A program made the position numbers and the translations under genes. From Chlorella sorokiniana (taxonomy: Eukaryota > Chlorophyta > Trebouxiophyceae > Chlorellales > Chlorellaceae): DNA of 64,000 nt. Positions within the stretch are counted from its first letter, which is position 1; every line of letters starts with the position of its first letter. The notes under the pieces are model-generated. The model ran no database searches. It was not told the DNA's origin and worked only from the letters and a program-made list of their open reading frames with translations. Below are positions 1-11,000 of the stretch, one piece after another. Location of the stretch: positions 2,356,001 through 2,420,000 of the forward strand of contig CP084620.1 of assembly GCA_025917655.1 (NCBI GenBank), given 5' to 3'.

Positions 1-401
1 GCCATCACCTGGAGCTCACGCCTGCAACCAACCGTCGCCGCATCTACTACAGAAGCTGAGTACATGGCAGCCGCCTCCGCCGTCAAGGAAGCACTGTGGC
101 TGCGCAAGCTCTTCGCTGACCTGGACCTGCACATCGCCTGCATCGACATCAAGTCAGACAGCCAATCAGCCATTCACATGCTGAAGAATCCAGTCATCTC
201 CCTTCGCTCCAAGCACATCGACATCATCCACCACTTTGCACGCGAGCGCGTCATCCGTGGCGAAGTCAACTTCAGCTACATCCCCACCGATGCCATGGTT
301 GCTGACATCCTGACCAAGCCCGTGCCCACCAACAAGTTCAAGTACTGCCGCGCAGCTATGGGCATCGCCTGAGTGCAGCGGCTGTGCAGCCTGCGTGGGA
401 G
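1..401 (+). mobile_element. Copia pol 3' end (RNase H), fossil fragment
   Basis: This is the tail of a Ty1/Copia polyprotein. The frame carries the typical RNase H end: the [10 protein letters not shown] block, then a SDSQSAIHM-type block, [10 protein letters not shown], and the closing DILTKP motif near 310-325. It stops at about 372, just before a purine-rich GTGGGAG tract and the LTR. The upstream part of the element lies outside the window. Only a fragment is present, so it is not a whole element. Confidence 0.9.
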
Positions 402-754
402 TGTTGAGATGTGGCTGAGCCACATGTCCAGCCTGCACACCCGCAGCACATCTCCCCAGCTGCCACGTGGCAGGCGCTGCTGACGTGGACACCCTTTCGT
501 CATGCATGAGCCCAACTTAGCTAATATGCTCAGACACCCTTCGATTATGCTTTCCCACTTTATTCTAAGTTGATTGACCCCAATGCCATGCATTTCTGTG
601 CACCTGAGCCCCGCCGTCATGCCACTACCACAAACACTACCCCGCATATGCCGGAATAATGCCAATAGTAGCATTGTGCTGCTCCAGCCTATTTAGCGCC
701 ATTCTGCGCCCTCTTTCATACTCTTGCGCTCTTTGTAACTACCTCCATCCAATA
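402..754 (+). repeat. Copia LTR, about 353 bp
   Basis: The LTR begins TGTTGAGATG directly after a GGGAG polypurine stretch and ends about where the primer-binding site starts (CCATCCAATA, then GGTTATGGG). It sits between a pol 3' end and a new leader plus gag, so it looks like an LTR shared by two head-to-tail copies. A partial second copy lies on the other strand at 4977-5218. The exact 3' border is uncertain by a few bases. Confidence 0.75.
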
Positions 755-768
755 GGTTATGGGCCCCA
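755..768 (+). other. Primer-binding site, half-tRNA-iMet type
   Basis: GGTTATGGGCCCCA follows the LTR directly. It is complementary to the anticodon arm of eukaryotic initiator tRNA-Met (CUGGGCCCAUAACC) rather than to a tRNA 3' end. Drosophila copia is the known precedent for priming with a 5' half of tRNA-iMet. The same site recurs in reverse at 4087-4100 and in each miniature element of both TRIM arrays. Confidence 0.75.
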
Positions 769-1708
769 GCTCCCTCCTCTGCCCTTGAGTCCGGCACACG
801 CTCTTGCCGTCACCCCAGACGCCTTTTCTCGCTGCCAGCGCCCCGAGCACCACTCGCGAGCACTTCCGCCTCGACCTCCGGAACGGCGCCTTCGACCGAA
901 GCCTCTCAGACTAAGCCCGCCTTTGCTTGCGGCACATTTCGCACATAGCAGCGCCTTTTCGCTCGCACAGCGCCGCCTTTCGCTCGCACAGCCAGCGCCT
1001 TTTGCTGCCTAGCTGCCAGCCAGCAGCCGACAGCTCAATTCTGCTTTCCGGCAGCCTAAATCTGCTTTCGACAGCCCCTGCTCGCAAAGAGACAGCTGCT
1101 TGAGCAGCTGTGTAGCAGCTGAGTAAGCGAGTTGGGTCACTTGTGACCAGCTCGATACCCCGCCTCCCGCCAAGTTACTAAACTTCCACTTTGCCTCAAC
1201 CCACTGCCGTAGCTCTACGCTGTCACAACCACTTAAGATAAGTGCAAGCAGCGCCCTAGCGCCTCCGTGCGCCGCTGCTCCGCCCCTCTGGCCCCTCCGT
1301 TACTGGCAGTGCCCCAGCGCCTAAGTGCGCCGCTGCCTTTGCCCCCCTGGGCACTCTCCTTTAGGCAGTGCCCAAGCGCGTTGAGCGCCGCTGCCTCCCA
1401 CACCTGTCCTGCCCCCTTTCCCGTCTATTCCTCCCCTTCTCCTACATTTACTCAAAGGTGGTGCCTGGGCTGTGCTGTCCTCGTGTGGCACGCAGCTCCC
1501 CGTTCGGTGCCTGGCCTCGTGTGCCACGTACCGGCTACTTATTCTAAGGCACCGACCTTCCCCACCTTTCCGCCAGCCATCTCCGGCGGCACAATCTGCG
1601 GCACCCCTTGCCGCAGCACCTCCGAGCACGCACTAGCAGAGGCACAAGGTGCCTGCTAGCGGCCGCCAGCCGTCAGCAGTCAGCAGTCTGCACACAAGCG
1701 TGGACATC
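769..1708 (+). mobile_element. Copia untranslated leader
   Basis: This is the leader between the primer-binding site and the gag start, about 940 bases, rich in short degenerate repeats (CGCTCGCACAGC, GCCAGCGCC and GCTGCTTGAGCAGCTG-like palindromes). An inverted copy occupies roughly 3160-4086. No host gene is seen here. Confidence 0.6.
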
Positions 1709-2391
1709 ATGGCGACCGATGGCATGTCTATTGAGCGGCTGGACTGGGACAACTACACAGTGTGGGCAGCCAACATGAAGTTCTTCCTCACCACCAAGAA
1801 GTGCTGGCACACCGTCGTCAGCACCGCGGCCCCAACCACTCCCGAGGACATCAAGGCAGACGAGCTCGCCCTCTCCTACATCGGCCTCCTCGTCAAGCCC
1901 CACCACCAGCCAACCATACTGCGCTGCACCACCGCCAACCAAGCCTGGACCACTCTGCAAGGCATCTTCGCCGCCAAGTCCTTCGCACGCAAGCTCCAAC
2001 TGCGCCGTGAGCTCAACTCCCTGAAGATGGCCTCCACCGAGACTGTCACCGCCTTCACCAACCGTGCCAAGGCCCTGCAAGACCAGCTCAACGCCGCCGG
2101 CCACAAGGTCGAAGACATCGACGTGGCGTGCCAAGTCCTGGCTGGCCTGCCCTCCACCTTCGACACAGTCGTCACCGTCATCGAAACCACCACCGCCTCC
2201 GCCGGCACATTCACCGTGGATGACATCCTGCCCCACCTTCTGCAAGCCGAGCACCGCCGCGCCAAGCCCGACGTCATCCGCAGCTCCGACTCAGCCCTGA
2301 TGGCCTCCTTCCATCCTCGCCGCGACGACCGGCACTCCAACAGCAATGGCGCTCCCCGCAACATCAACGGCATCAACCGCAACAACGGCCC
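1709..2391 (+). mobile_element. Copia gag fragment (UBN2-type)
   Basis: A Copia Gag N-terminus begins at the ATG at 1709 (MATDGMSIERLDW). It has the expected order of blocks: WAANMKFFL, a WTTLQGIF-type block, LNSLKM, and the LAGLPSTFDTVV block. It runs into the fold-back centre near 2391, where the element stops being continuous, so the copy is incomplete. Confidence 0.85.
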
Positions 2392-2457
2392 TGGGTGGTG
2401 GACCGTTGAAGTTGGGCGGCCGCATGCGGGGTTGCTGCTGCGGGGGCCACTGCCGCG

Positions 2458-4100
2458 AGGGCCGTTGTTGCGGTTGATGCCGTTGATGTTGCGGGGAGCG
2501 CCATTGCTGTTGGAGTGCCGGTCGTCGCGGCGAGGATGGAAGGAGGCCATCAGGGCTGAGTCGGAGCTGCGGATGACGTCGGGCTTGGCGCGGCGGTGCT
2601 CGGCTTGCAGAAGGTGGGGCAGGATGTCATCCACGGTGAATGTGCCGGCGGAGGCGGTGGTGGTTTCGATGACGGTGACGACTGTGTCGAAGGTGGAGGG
2701 CAGGCCAGCCAGGACTTGGCACGCCACGTCGATGTCTTCGACCTTGTGGCCGGCGGCGTTGAGCTGGTCTTGCAGGGCCTTGGCACGGTTGGTGAAGGCG
2801 GTGACGGTCTCGGTGGAGGCCATCTTCAGAGAGTTGAGCTCACGGCGCAGTTGGAGCTTGCGTGCGAAGGACTTGGCGGCGAAGATGCCTTGCAGAGTGG
2901 TCCAGGCTTGGTTGGCCGTGGTGCAGCGCAGGATGGTTGGCTGGTGGTGGGGCTTGACGAGGAGGCCGATGTAGGAGAGGGCGAGCTCGTCTGCCTTGAT
3001 GTCCTCGGGAGTTGTTGGGGCCTCGGTGCTGACGACGGTGTGCCAGCACTTCTTGGTGGTGAGGAAGAACTTCATGTTGGCTGCCCACACTGTGTAGTTG
3101 TCCCAGTCCAGCCGCTCAATGGACATGCCGTCTGTCGCCATGCTGTCCACGCTTGTGTGCAACTGCTGACTGCTGACGGCTGGCGGCCGCTAGCAGGCAC
3201 CTTGTGCCTCTGCTAGTGCGTGCTCGGAGGTGCCGCGGCAAGGGGTGCCGCAGATTGTGCCGCCGGAGATGGCTGGCGGAAAGGTGGGGAAGGTCGGTGC
3301 CTAAGAATAAGTAGCCGGTACGTGGCACACGAGGCCAGGCACCGAACGGGGAGCTGCGTGCCACACGTGGACAGCACAGCCCAGGCACCACCTTTGAGTA
3401 AATGTAACAGAAGTGGAGGAATAGACGGGAAAGGGGGCAGGACAGATGTGGATGGCAGCGGCGCTCGACGGCGCTAGGGCACTGCCTGAAGGAGGAGAGT
3501 GCCCGGGGGGGCAAAGGCAGCGGCGCACTTAGGCGCCGGGGGCACCGCCAATAACGGAGGGGCCAGAGGGGCGGAGCAGCGGCGCGCGGAGGCGCTAGGG
3601 CGCTGCTTGCACTTATCTTAAGTGGTTGTGTCAGCGTAGAGCTACGGCAGTGGGTTGAGGCAAAGTGGAAGTTTAGTAACTTGGCGGGAGGCGGGGTATC
3701 GAGCTGGTCACAAGTGACCCAACTCGCTTACTCAGCTGCCACACAGCTGCTCAAGCAGCTGTCTCTTTGCGAGCAGGTGCTGTCGAAAGCAGATTTAGGC
3801 TGCCGGAAAGCAGAATTGAGCTGTCGGCTGCTGGCTGGCAGCTAGGCAGCAAAAGGCGCTGGCTGTGCGAGCGAAAGGCGGCGCTGTGCGAGCGAAAAGG
3901 CGCTGCTATGTGCGAAATGTGCCGCAAGCAAAGGCGGGCTTAGTCTGAGAGGCTTCGGTCGAAGGCGCCGTTCCGGAGGTCGAGGCGGAAGTGCTCGCGA
4001 GTGGTGCTCGGGCGCTGGCAACGAGAAAAGGCGTCTGGGGGTGACGGCAAGAGCGTGTGCCGGACTCAAGGGCGAGAGGAGGGAGCTGGGGCCCATAACC
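2458..4100 (-). mobile_element. Second Copia copy, leader and gag, inverted
   Basis: Gag starts at about 3141 on the minus strand and reads toward 2400. The leader lies at about 3160-4086 and the primer-binding site at 4087-4100. Instead of the Copia LTR, the next base outward (4101) is the end of a miniature LTR. The copy is incomplete and a fossil. Confidence 0.85.
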
Positions 4101-4976
4101 TGTTAAAAGCCCAACCCGGAGGTTAATTAGTATGTGCCCATTTGTGGTGCCATATAGGGACGTTGATCGTATTTCAACACTCCCCCGAGCAACGTTCCGT
4201 ATGCTCGCTTCGTACCTAACCACGATCGTGAAGGCAGGGGCTGCTCCCCCGCTTCCGAGTGGAGAAACGTTTTACAGGCCGGAAACCTGGATGTCCCGTG
4301 ATGGGAATCGAACCCACAATCTGTGGGTGTATGTGACAGCGCGCCCATCTAGCGCATTGGGGCCCATAACCTGTTAAAAGCGCCAACCCGGAGGTTAATT
4401 AGTATGTGCCCTAGTGCCATATAGGGACGTTGATCGTATTCCAACACTCCCCCGAGCAACGTTCCGTATGCTCGCTTCGTACCTAACCACGATCGTGAAG
4501 GCGGGGGCTGCTCCCCGCTTCCGAGTGGAGAAACGTTTTACAGGTCGGAAACCTGGATGTCCCGTGATGGGAATCGAACCCACGATCTGTAGGTGTATGT
4601 GACAAAGGCGCCCATCTAGTGCATTGGGGCCCATACCCCGTTAAAAGCGCCAACCCGGAGGTTAATTAGTATGTGCCCTAGTGCCATATAGGGACGTTGA
4701 TCGTATTCCAACACTCCCCCCGAGCAACGTTCCGTATGCTCGCTTCGTACTTAACCACGTTCGTGAAGGCGGGGCTGCTCCCCCGCTTCCGAGTGGAGAA
4801 ACGTTTTACGGGCCGGAAACCTGGATGTCCCGTGATGGGAATCGAACCCACGACCGGTGGGTGTATGTGACAGCGCGCCCATCTAGCGCATTGGGGCCCA
4901 TAACCCGTTAAAAGCGCCAACCCGGAGGTTAATTAGTATGTGCCCTAGTGCCATATAGGGACGTTGATCGTATTCC
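4101..4976 (-). mobile_element. TRIM-like miniature LTR element, tandem array 1
   Basis: Read on the minus strand, miniature LTRs of about 75-79 bp start TGTTGGAATACG (or TGTTGAAATACG) and end TTTTAACA. They lie at 4101-4179, 4372-4446, 4639-4713 and about 4906-4976. They alternate with internal parts of about 192 bp. Each internal part begins with the primer site GGTTATGGGCCCCA (slightly altered in one unit), contains a tRNA-like segment with a B-box (GGGTTCGATTCCCATC), and ends in a GCTCGGGGGAG purine tract just before the next LTR. There is no coding capacity. The array is LTR-int-LTR-int-LTR-int-LTR with shared LTRs. Confidence 0.7.
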
Positions 4977-5218
4977 GGTGGGAGTGTTTGTGGTAGTGGC
5001 ATGACGGCGGGGCTCGGGTGCACGTAAATGCATGGCATTGGGGTCAATCAACTTAGAATAAAGTGGGAAAGCATAATCGAAGGGTGTCCGAGCATATTAG
5101 CTAAGTTGGGCTCATGCATGACGAAAGGGTGTCCACGTCGCCAGCGCCCGCCACGTGGCACTGGGGAGATGTGCCATGGGTGTGCGGGGCGGACATGTGG
5201 CTCGCCCACATCTCAACA
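4977..5218 (-). repeat. Partial Copia LTR
   Basis: This matches the first part of the LTR at 402-754 in reverse (TGTTGAGATGTGG start at 5218, then the CATGAGCCCAACTTAGC and CCACTACCACAAACACT blocks). It is cut at about 4977, where the TRIM array begins, so roughly 110 bp of the LTR end is absent. Confidence 0.8.
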
Positions 5219-7169
5219 CTCCCACGCAGGCCGCACACACCGCCGCACTCTCGGCGATGCCCATAGGCGCGCGGGCAAGACTTGAACTTGTTGGTGGGCA
5301 CGGGCTTGGTCGGGATGTCGCAACCATGGCATCGGTGGGGATGTAGCTGAAGTTGACTTCGCCACGGATGACGCGCTCGCGTGCAAAGTGGTGGATGATG
5401 TCGATGTGCTTGGAGCGAAGGGAGATGACTGGATTCTTCAGCATGTGAATGGCGATTGGTCAGTCGACTTGATGTCGATGCGGCGAAGCGATGTGCGTGT
5501 CCAGTCGGCGAAGAGCTTGCGCAGCCACGTTGCTTCCTTGACGGCGGAGGCGGCCGCCATGTACTCGGCTTCGTAGTAGATGCGGCGACGGTTGGTTGCG
5601 GCGTGAGCTCCGGGTGATGGCGCCGTTCTTGAAGGTGAAGACGTAGCCGGTGGTGGAGCGGCGGGTGTCGATGTCGCCGGCATGGTTGGCGTCGCAAAGA
5701 GGCGTCGAGGGTAGCGTTGGACGGGCTCAAGATGATGCCGTAGTCGGGGTACCAACGAGGTAGCGCAAAGACATGCTTGGTCATGAGTCAAGTGGGAGGT
5801 GGTGGGCTTGGACATGTAGCGGGCCGCGCTCCCACGGCTTGGGCGATGTCGGGTCTAGTGCGGGATGCCGGGTACATGAGGGAGCCGATGAGTGTGGAGT
5901 AGGGGTGCTCGAGATGTCCAAAGTGGGTCTCCGTCGGCGGTGAGCTTGAAGGCGATGTTTGAGGGTGTGTCGAAAGGCTTGGACTTGTCCATACCGAACT
6001 TGGACAAAGAGGTCGGTGGTGTGACGGGTCTGGGTCGCCTTGATGGTCTTGGAGGCGCGGTCTCGCATGATGTCGATGCCCGAAAGAAGGAGGCTGGGCC
6101 AAGGTCGCGGGTGTCGAAGGCGGTGGCTATTTGGTTCTTGATGGAGCTCAAAGATGGATGTGTCGGCGGTGATGACCAGGATGTCATCGACGTAGATGAG
6201 CAGGTAGACCGGTGGAGAGGAAAGCTTGATGAAGAGGCCTGGGTCACTGTCGACTCGGTGAAGCCCATGGACTCAATCTCGGTCTTCGTGGTGCGATGCC
6301 GGGCTCGAGAAGCTTGCTTGAGTCCATAGAGGGCCTTGTTCGGCTTGCGTGCTTGGTCATGGTTGCCGTTGTGGTAGCCAGGAGGTTGCCGAATGTAGAC
6401 GTCTTCGTCCGCCTTGCCGTTGAGGAAGGCGGTCTTGATGTCGAGCTGGTGAATCTCCGTGTCCAGGTCGGCAAAGAATGGCCAACACGGTGCGCGGGGT
6501 GGAGTACTTGGAGACAGGTGCAAACACTTGGTCGTAGTCGATGCCTTCGCGTTGGTGGAAGCCTTTGACGACGAGGCGGGCCTTGTAGCGCTCGATGTTG
6601 CCGTTGGCGTCGCGCTTCTCCTTGTAGACCCACTTGATCGGAATGGGCTTGACGCCGGGAGGTGTAGGTTGCGGGGTCCAGGTGTTGTTGGCGGCCGGGG
6701 AAGCGATCTCCTCGTCCATGGCGGAGCGCCAAAGGTCGGCGTTGGGAGATTGCGGGGCTTCCTCCCGGGGTGGTAGGCTCACTGCGTTGCGGTGGCGATG
6801 TTGATGGTGGCTCGAGAGGTGATGCGGTATGCGTCGTCCCGCCACCGGGCCGGGCGGGCGCGCGCGCGCGCAAGGCACGCCTCGGTGCGCCGCAGGCGCG
6901 ATGGGAGGAGAAGGTGGGTCTTCGAGCTCGGGCCGGTGCTCCCACGGACTCGGTGTCGCCGGTGTCATCGTTGTCGAGGAGGGAGATGGTCTCTGGCAGG
7001 TTGGGCTTGGGCAAAGCGGGTCTTGGGCGAGGCTTGGCTTGGGCAGACCGGTCTTGGGCGGAGTTGGAGCCGGTCTCATTGAAGGTGACATCGCGGGCGA
7101 TGACGATGGAGCCGTTGTCCAAGAGGATCTTGTAGCCCTTGGTGTTGGTCGGGTAGCCAATGAAGCACA
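5219..7169 (-). mobile_element. Copia pol, broken copy (integrase end to RNase H)
   Basis: Reading from 7169 down, there is an integrase C-terminal block ([14 protein letters not shown]), a variable proline/arginine-rich linker, reverse transcriptase blocks ([37 protein letters not shown]), and the RNase H end beside the LTR fragment. It is clearly broken, with several interruptions, and lacks everything upstream of the integrase end because the second TRIM array starts there. It is a non-functional fossil. Confidence 0.85.
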
Positions 7170-7791
7170 TGTTAAAAGCGCCAACCCGGAGGTTAATTAG
7201 TATGTGCCCATTTGTGGTGCCATATAGGGACGTTGATCGTATTCCAACACTCCCCCGAGCAACGTTCCGTATGCTCGCTTCGTACCTAACCACGTTCGTG
7301 AAGGCAGGGCTGCTCCCCCGCTTCCGAGTGGAGAAACGTTTTACAGGCCGGAAACCTGGATGTCCCGTGATGGGAATCGAACCCACAATCTGTGGGTGTA
7401 TGTGACAAAGACGCCCATCTAGCGCATTGGGGCCCATAACCTGTTAAAAGCGCCAACCCGGAGGTTAATTAGTATGTGCCCATTTGTGGTGCCATATAGG
7501 GACGTTGATCGTATTTCAACACTCCCCCGAGCAACGTTCCGTATGCTCGCTTCGTACCTAACCACGATCGTGAAGGCGGGCTGCTCCCCCGCTTCCGAGT
7601 GGAGAAACGTTTTACAGGCCGGAAACCTGGATGTCCCGTGATGGGAATCGAACCCACAATCTGTGGGTGTATGTGACAACGCGCCCATCTAGCGCATTGG
7701 GGCCCATAACCTGTTAAAAGCGCCAACCCGGAGGTTAATTAGTATGTGCCCATTTGTGGTGCCATATAGGGACGTTGATCGTATTCCAACA
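7170..7791 (-). mobile_element. TRIM-like miniature LTR element, tandem array 2
   Basis: LTRs of about 80 bp lie at 7170-7249, 7442-7521 and 7712-7791, alternating with two internal parts of about 192 bp, with the same primer site, tRNA-like B-box segment and purine tract as array 1. The outer ends are clean TG...CA termini. The 5-bp flanks (GCACA and GTTCA) do not match, so there is no target duplication, and Copia pol does not resume on the far side. The array probably marks a recombination or deletion junction. Confidence 0.7.
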
Positions 7792-8049
7792 GTTCAAAAC
7801 CCCGCTTGGCCTCGCCGCCGCTAACCGACCGCTAATTAAGGAAATGCTCTTGTCTTCAAAAGTGTGTGGGGGCGCTTACACCGGACTCAACAGGTTCATT
7901 TGAGTTAAACTTAGTTCAAAACATTTGACTGGCAAATAATTCCAATGTCATAGGTTGGGAATGGTGACCACCGGGGCTTGGGCGGACAAGGTATGTGTCA
8001 ACGATACGACGACCGGTGCGGCGTCGAGCCCACTTCCGTCGCTTGAAGG
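7792..8049. other. Spacer between retroelements and SOQ1
   Basis: This stretch is single-copy within the window, with more AT than its surroundings. It is probably the 3' UTR and downstream region of SOQ1. No gene or repeat is seen. Confidence 0.5.
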
Positions 8050-11000
8050 TCAAAGCGAGACCTCCTCAAAGAGGCAAACGCTCTGGTCCTTGCAAAAAAA
8101 CACCTTGGCCAAACACGAACCAAGCCATTACGCCGAGAGTCCGAATGAAACGCACAAATGCGTAACGGTGCCGTGTTGTCCTCTCGCTAAGAGGCCGCTA
8201 GGCCGCAACCGCACACCACCCGTCCCGCCCAATACCGCCGCTTCAAACCGGCCGTTCGCCCCCGGCGTCAGGTGATACTCTTCTCGGGTGGGATAATGAG
8301 CCGCACTCACCCTTGGCCGCCGCAACAACACCGGGCTCGCACCAAAGGCGCCGGGAGGCGGATCCACCACCGCGGTGTTGCTCGCCCCCCCCAGAGGCCC
8401 GTCTGGTGAGCGCCGCGGCGGAGGAACATCCTTTAGCGCCCGCCGTGCTTCGAGCAAGCTGCGTGGACGGGTCGAACTTCCGAAGTAGCGAATTGTTGGT
8501 GTCGGCCACAAGAATGCCGCCGCCGGGCCCGAGCTAAGCCGCCCGGCTCGAGACAGCTGCGCGGCAGTGCCCTCGCCATCACGGTAGCCGGCCCGCACCG
8601 CCGCCCGCCAAGGTTCGGATGGTGGCGCCGGGCAGGGTCCACTTCTTTGAGGCGGTGGTTGTAGGAGTCGGCAACGTACACCGAAGGAAAGATGTGAGGG
8701 ACAGAAACAAGGCCCAAGTGAGAGCATGCACTTGACGGGCACGTGTAAACTTGCGGTGGCAAAACAGCTCCAAGGTTGCTAGGCAGGTCGCCGGGCATGC
8801 CTCACCCTTGCCATTGGACGTAGCTAGCACCGAAAGTGGGTGCCGCAACAAGGCATCGCCGCCGCACCGTCCTTGTCACCAAACCTGCGATGCGGGCACG
8901 GTCAGTTCAAGGACAAAAAGAGCTTTGCGCCGCAAGCAAGGTGTGTACCTTGCTTGCATGGGCTTTGGGCGTGCATGTGTATGCACGCCCAAAGGTCTCG
9001 CAACAAAAGGCTGCCGACACTACAACCCCAGCACACTAAACAACATTGTCGCTTGCCCATCGTGGAGCCACTCACTTGAAAAGGTTGTCACCGAACGGCG
9101 GGTCGCCGCCCACGACTGCCCGGGCCGCCACCACTGCTCAGGTCCAGGCGCCGCACCGTGCTGCTCTCCGAGTCGGCAACATACAATGCGCCGCCGTCTG
9201 GGGCTAGCGACAGGCCGCTCGGCTGCGCCCAAGATGTAGTGAGCGGGCCTGCGCCATTCTGGTTGCGCTCATACCCGTTGCCAGAAAAGTTGGCGACGGT
9301 GCCGGCCTGGGTGTCGTAGCGCCAGATCTGGTGCTGGCCGGCCATGGCCAGGTACACAAACCGCTCAGCGCTGTAAGGGCAGGCCGGAATGAGCTACGTC
9401 ACAAATGTGCTCAAATACGCTGGTATTTGCAGCTGGCCTCATTGCACATTGTAGACCCCGCACGTAAAGACCTCGGGAGCCTTGCCAAGTGGCAGCAAGG
9501 TCCTGGGACAGACACACCTGTCCAACACCACGTCCCACGGCGAGTTCGGCGCCCCGGCGGCGCCCGAGCGGCCGCCGCTGTAGTCGCGCGCCCTTGATGC
9601 CATTGCCTGGGCAAAGTGAGGCGCACGTGCATGGTGTAGCCATGACAAAAGCAGGATACTTGAACATTGTGGCCTGACAGAAGCTCATTCAAGCTGAGTG
9701 CTCATGCGGCCCCACCTGCCAGGGTTTTGACTGTCTTCTCGCCCAAGTCCACTTCACGCAGGGCATGCGCCTCGGTGTCGGCCACATACAGACAGTTCCG
9801 CTGCAGAAGGAAAGGGGCCCCAGCCAGGGGCGGGTGAAAGCATGGAGGAAGATTGGATGCAGCACCTGGAGGCATCACAGGACCGCACCATCGCGCTGAG
9901 GGCGCCTGTCAATGCAGCGCCAGCGTTTCACCACATCAGCCCACTCACCCGGGCGCTGTAGGCCAGCCCCTGCGGCCGGTGGAAGGCGGCCTCGGCGTAA
10001 ATGCCATCCACAAGGCCTGGTGCGCCGCAGCCCACAGCATCCAGGAAGCGGCCTTGCAGATCGGTAATGACCACCCGGTTGTTGCCGGAGTCTGCCACAA
10101 AGATGCGGCCGCCCTCCAGGTCAGTGGCCAGCTTGCCTGCGCCAGCACCGAGCAGGGAGGCGGCAGCAGCCAAGGTCATCAAATGAACAAGGAGGCTCAT
10201 TGCAAAGTCGCAACTGAAAGACAGCTTGGGCTCAGCAAGGGCACGCACGGCACCGACCCGGAAAGCGCAGCGGGGAGGCTGCCAGGCGCGGGTCCTTGTC
10301 CTTCTCCAGCTCCAGCGGCAGCGGGGTGTTGTCCAGCAAACCCTCTTCGCCGTAGTACTGCGCAGGAAAGTCGAGGAGGCTTCCATCATGCAGCCGTACA
10401 GACAGCCTGAACAGCTTCACCCAGCTGTTCTGTGAACAAACCCAGGCAACAAGCAGACCGCCGCCGGCGGGCATCCCAGCGGCTTGCAAACCCCAGCAGC
10501 TGGGCGGCTAGCACACCTGCAGCGCCGCGGCCACGATGTCGTCAATGTCCTGGCGGTGGCCCTCCCCGCCAGCATGGCGATTAGGCGCCCGCGTGGGCTC
10601 ACCACCGCCAGCGTGGGCCAGGAGGAGACGCCCAGCGCGCGCCACATAGTCATGCCGCCGTCGTTCACCACCGGGTGCGTCACGTCATAGCGTAGCACTG
10701 CGACGGCAGGGACAAGATGCGTAGAGTTTGGCTGCTGTTGGTCATGGCGTTGCCTGCAGCATGCCTGCATGCAAACATCTAGCTACAGCGCGACAACAAG
10801 CCTCGAACCCTGCCCGCCTGCCTCTGCACTGCAGCACGCTGAAGCTCACCTGCACTGCGGATCGCCTCTGAATCCTTCTCGTTGTCGAATTTGGCGCTGT
10901 GCACGCCCACCACGGCAAAGGGGGCGCCCTCGTACTTGTGCTCAATGGCTGCCAAGTCGGGCAGGACGTGCATGCAGTTGATGCAGCAGTAGGTCCAAAA

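Larger units (their letters stand above)
755..4100. repeat. Large inverted repeat (fold-back) of Copia leader and gag
   Basis: The left arm is about 755-2391 and the right arm about 2458-4100, with a spacer of about 66 bp (2392-2457). Each arm is about 1.64 kb and runs from the primer-binding site to inside gag. The arms match almost base for base with scattered differences, which suggests a recent event or continuing gene conversion. The minus-strand gag continues a little further into the spacer than the plus-strand copy. Confidence 0.85.

Noticed and set aside
2596-3216. 206-codon plus-strand frame rich in Gly/Val/Asp
   Set aside because: It is the antisense shadow of the inverted Copia gag; a matching shadow exists over the other arm at 1673-2254.
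4301-4371. tRNA gene on the minus strand (B-box GGTTCGATTCC, D-arm-like GCGCTAGATGGGCGC)
   Set aside because: The 5' and 3' acceptor halves do not pair, the anticodon arm is poor, and the same sequence recurs in every unit of the two arrays. It is a tRNA-like module of a mobile element, not a tRNA gene.
4101-4976. CRISPR-like or satellite array
   Set aside because: The repeats are about 270 bp with LTR, primer-site and purine-tract order. This fits shared-LTR tandem TRIMs, not a CRISPR or plain satellite.
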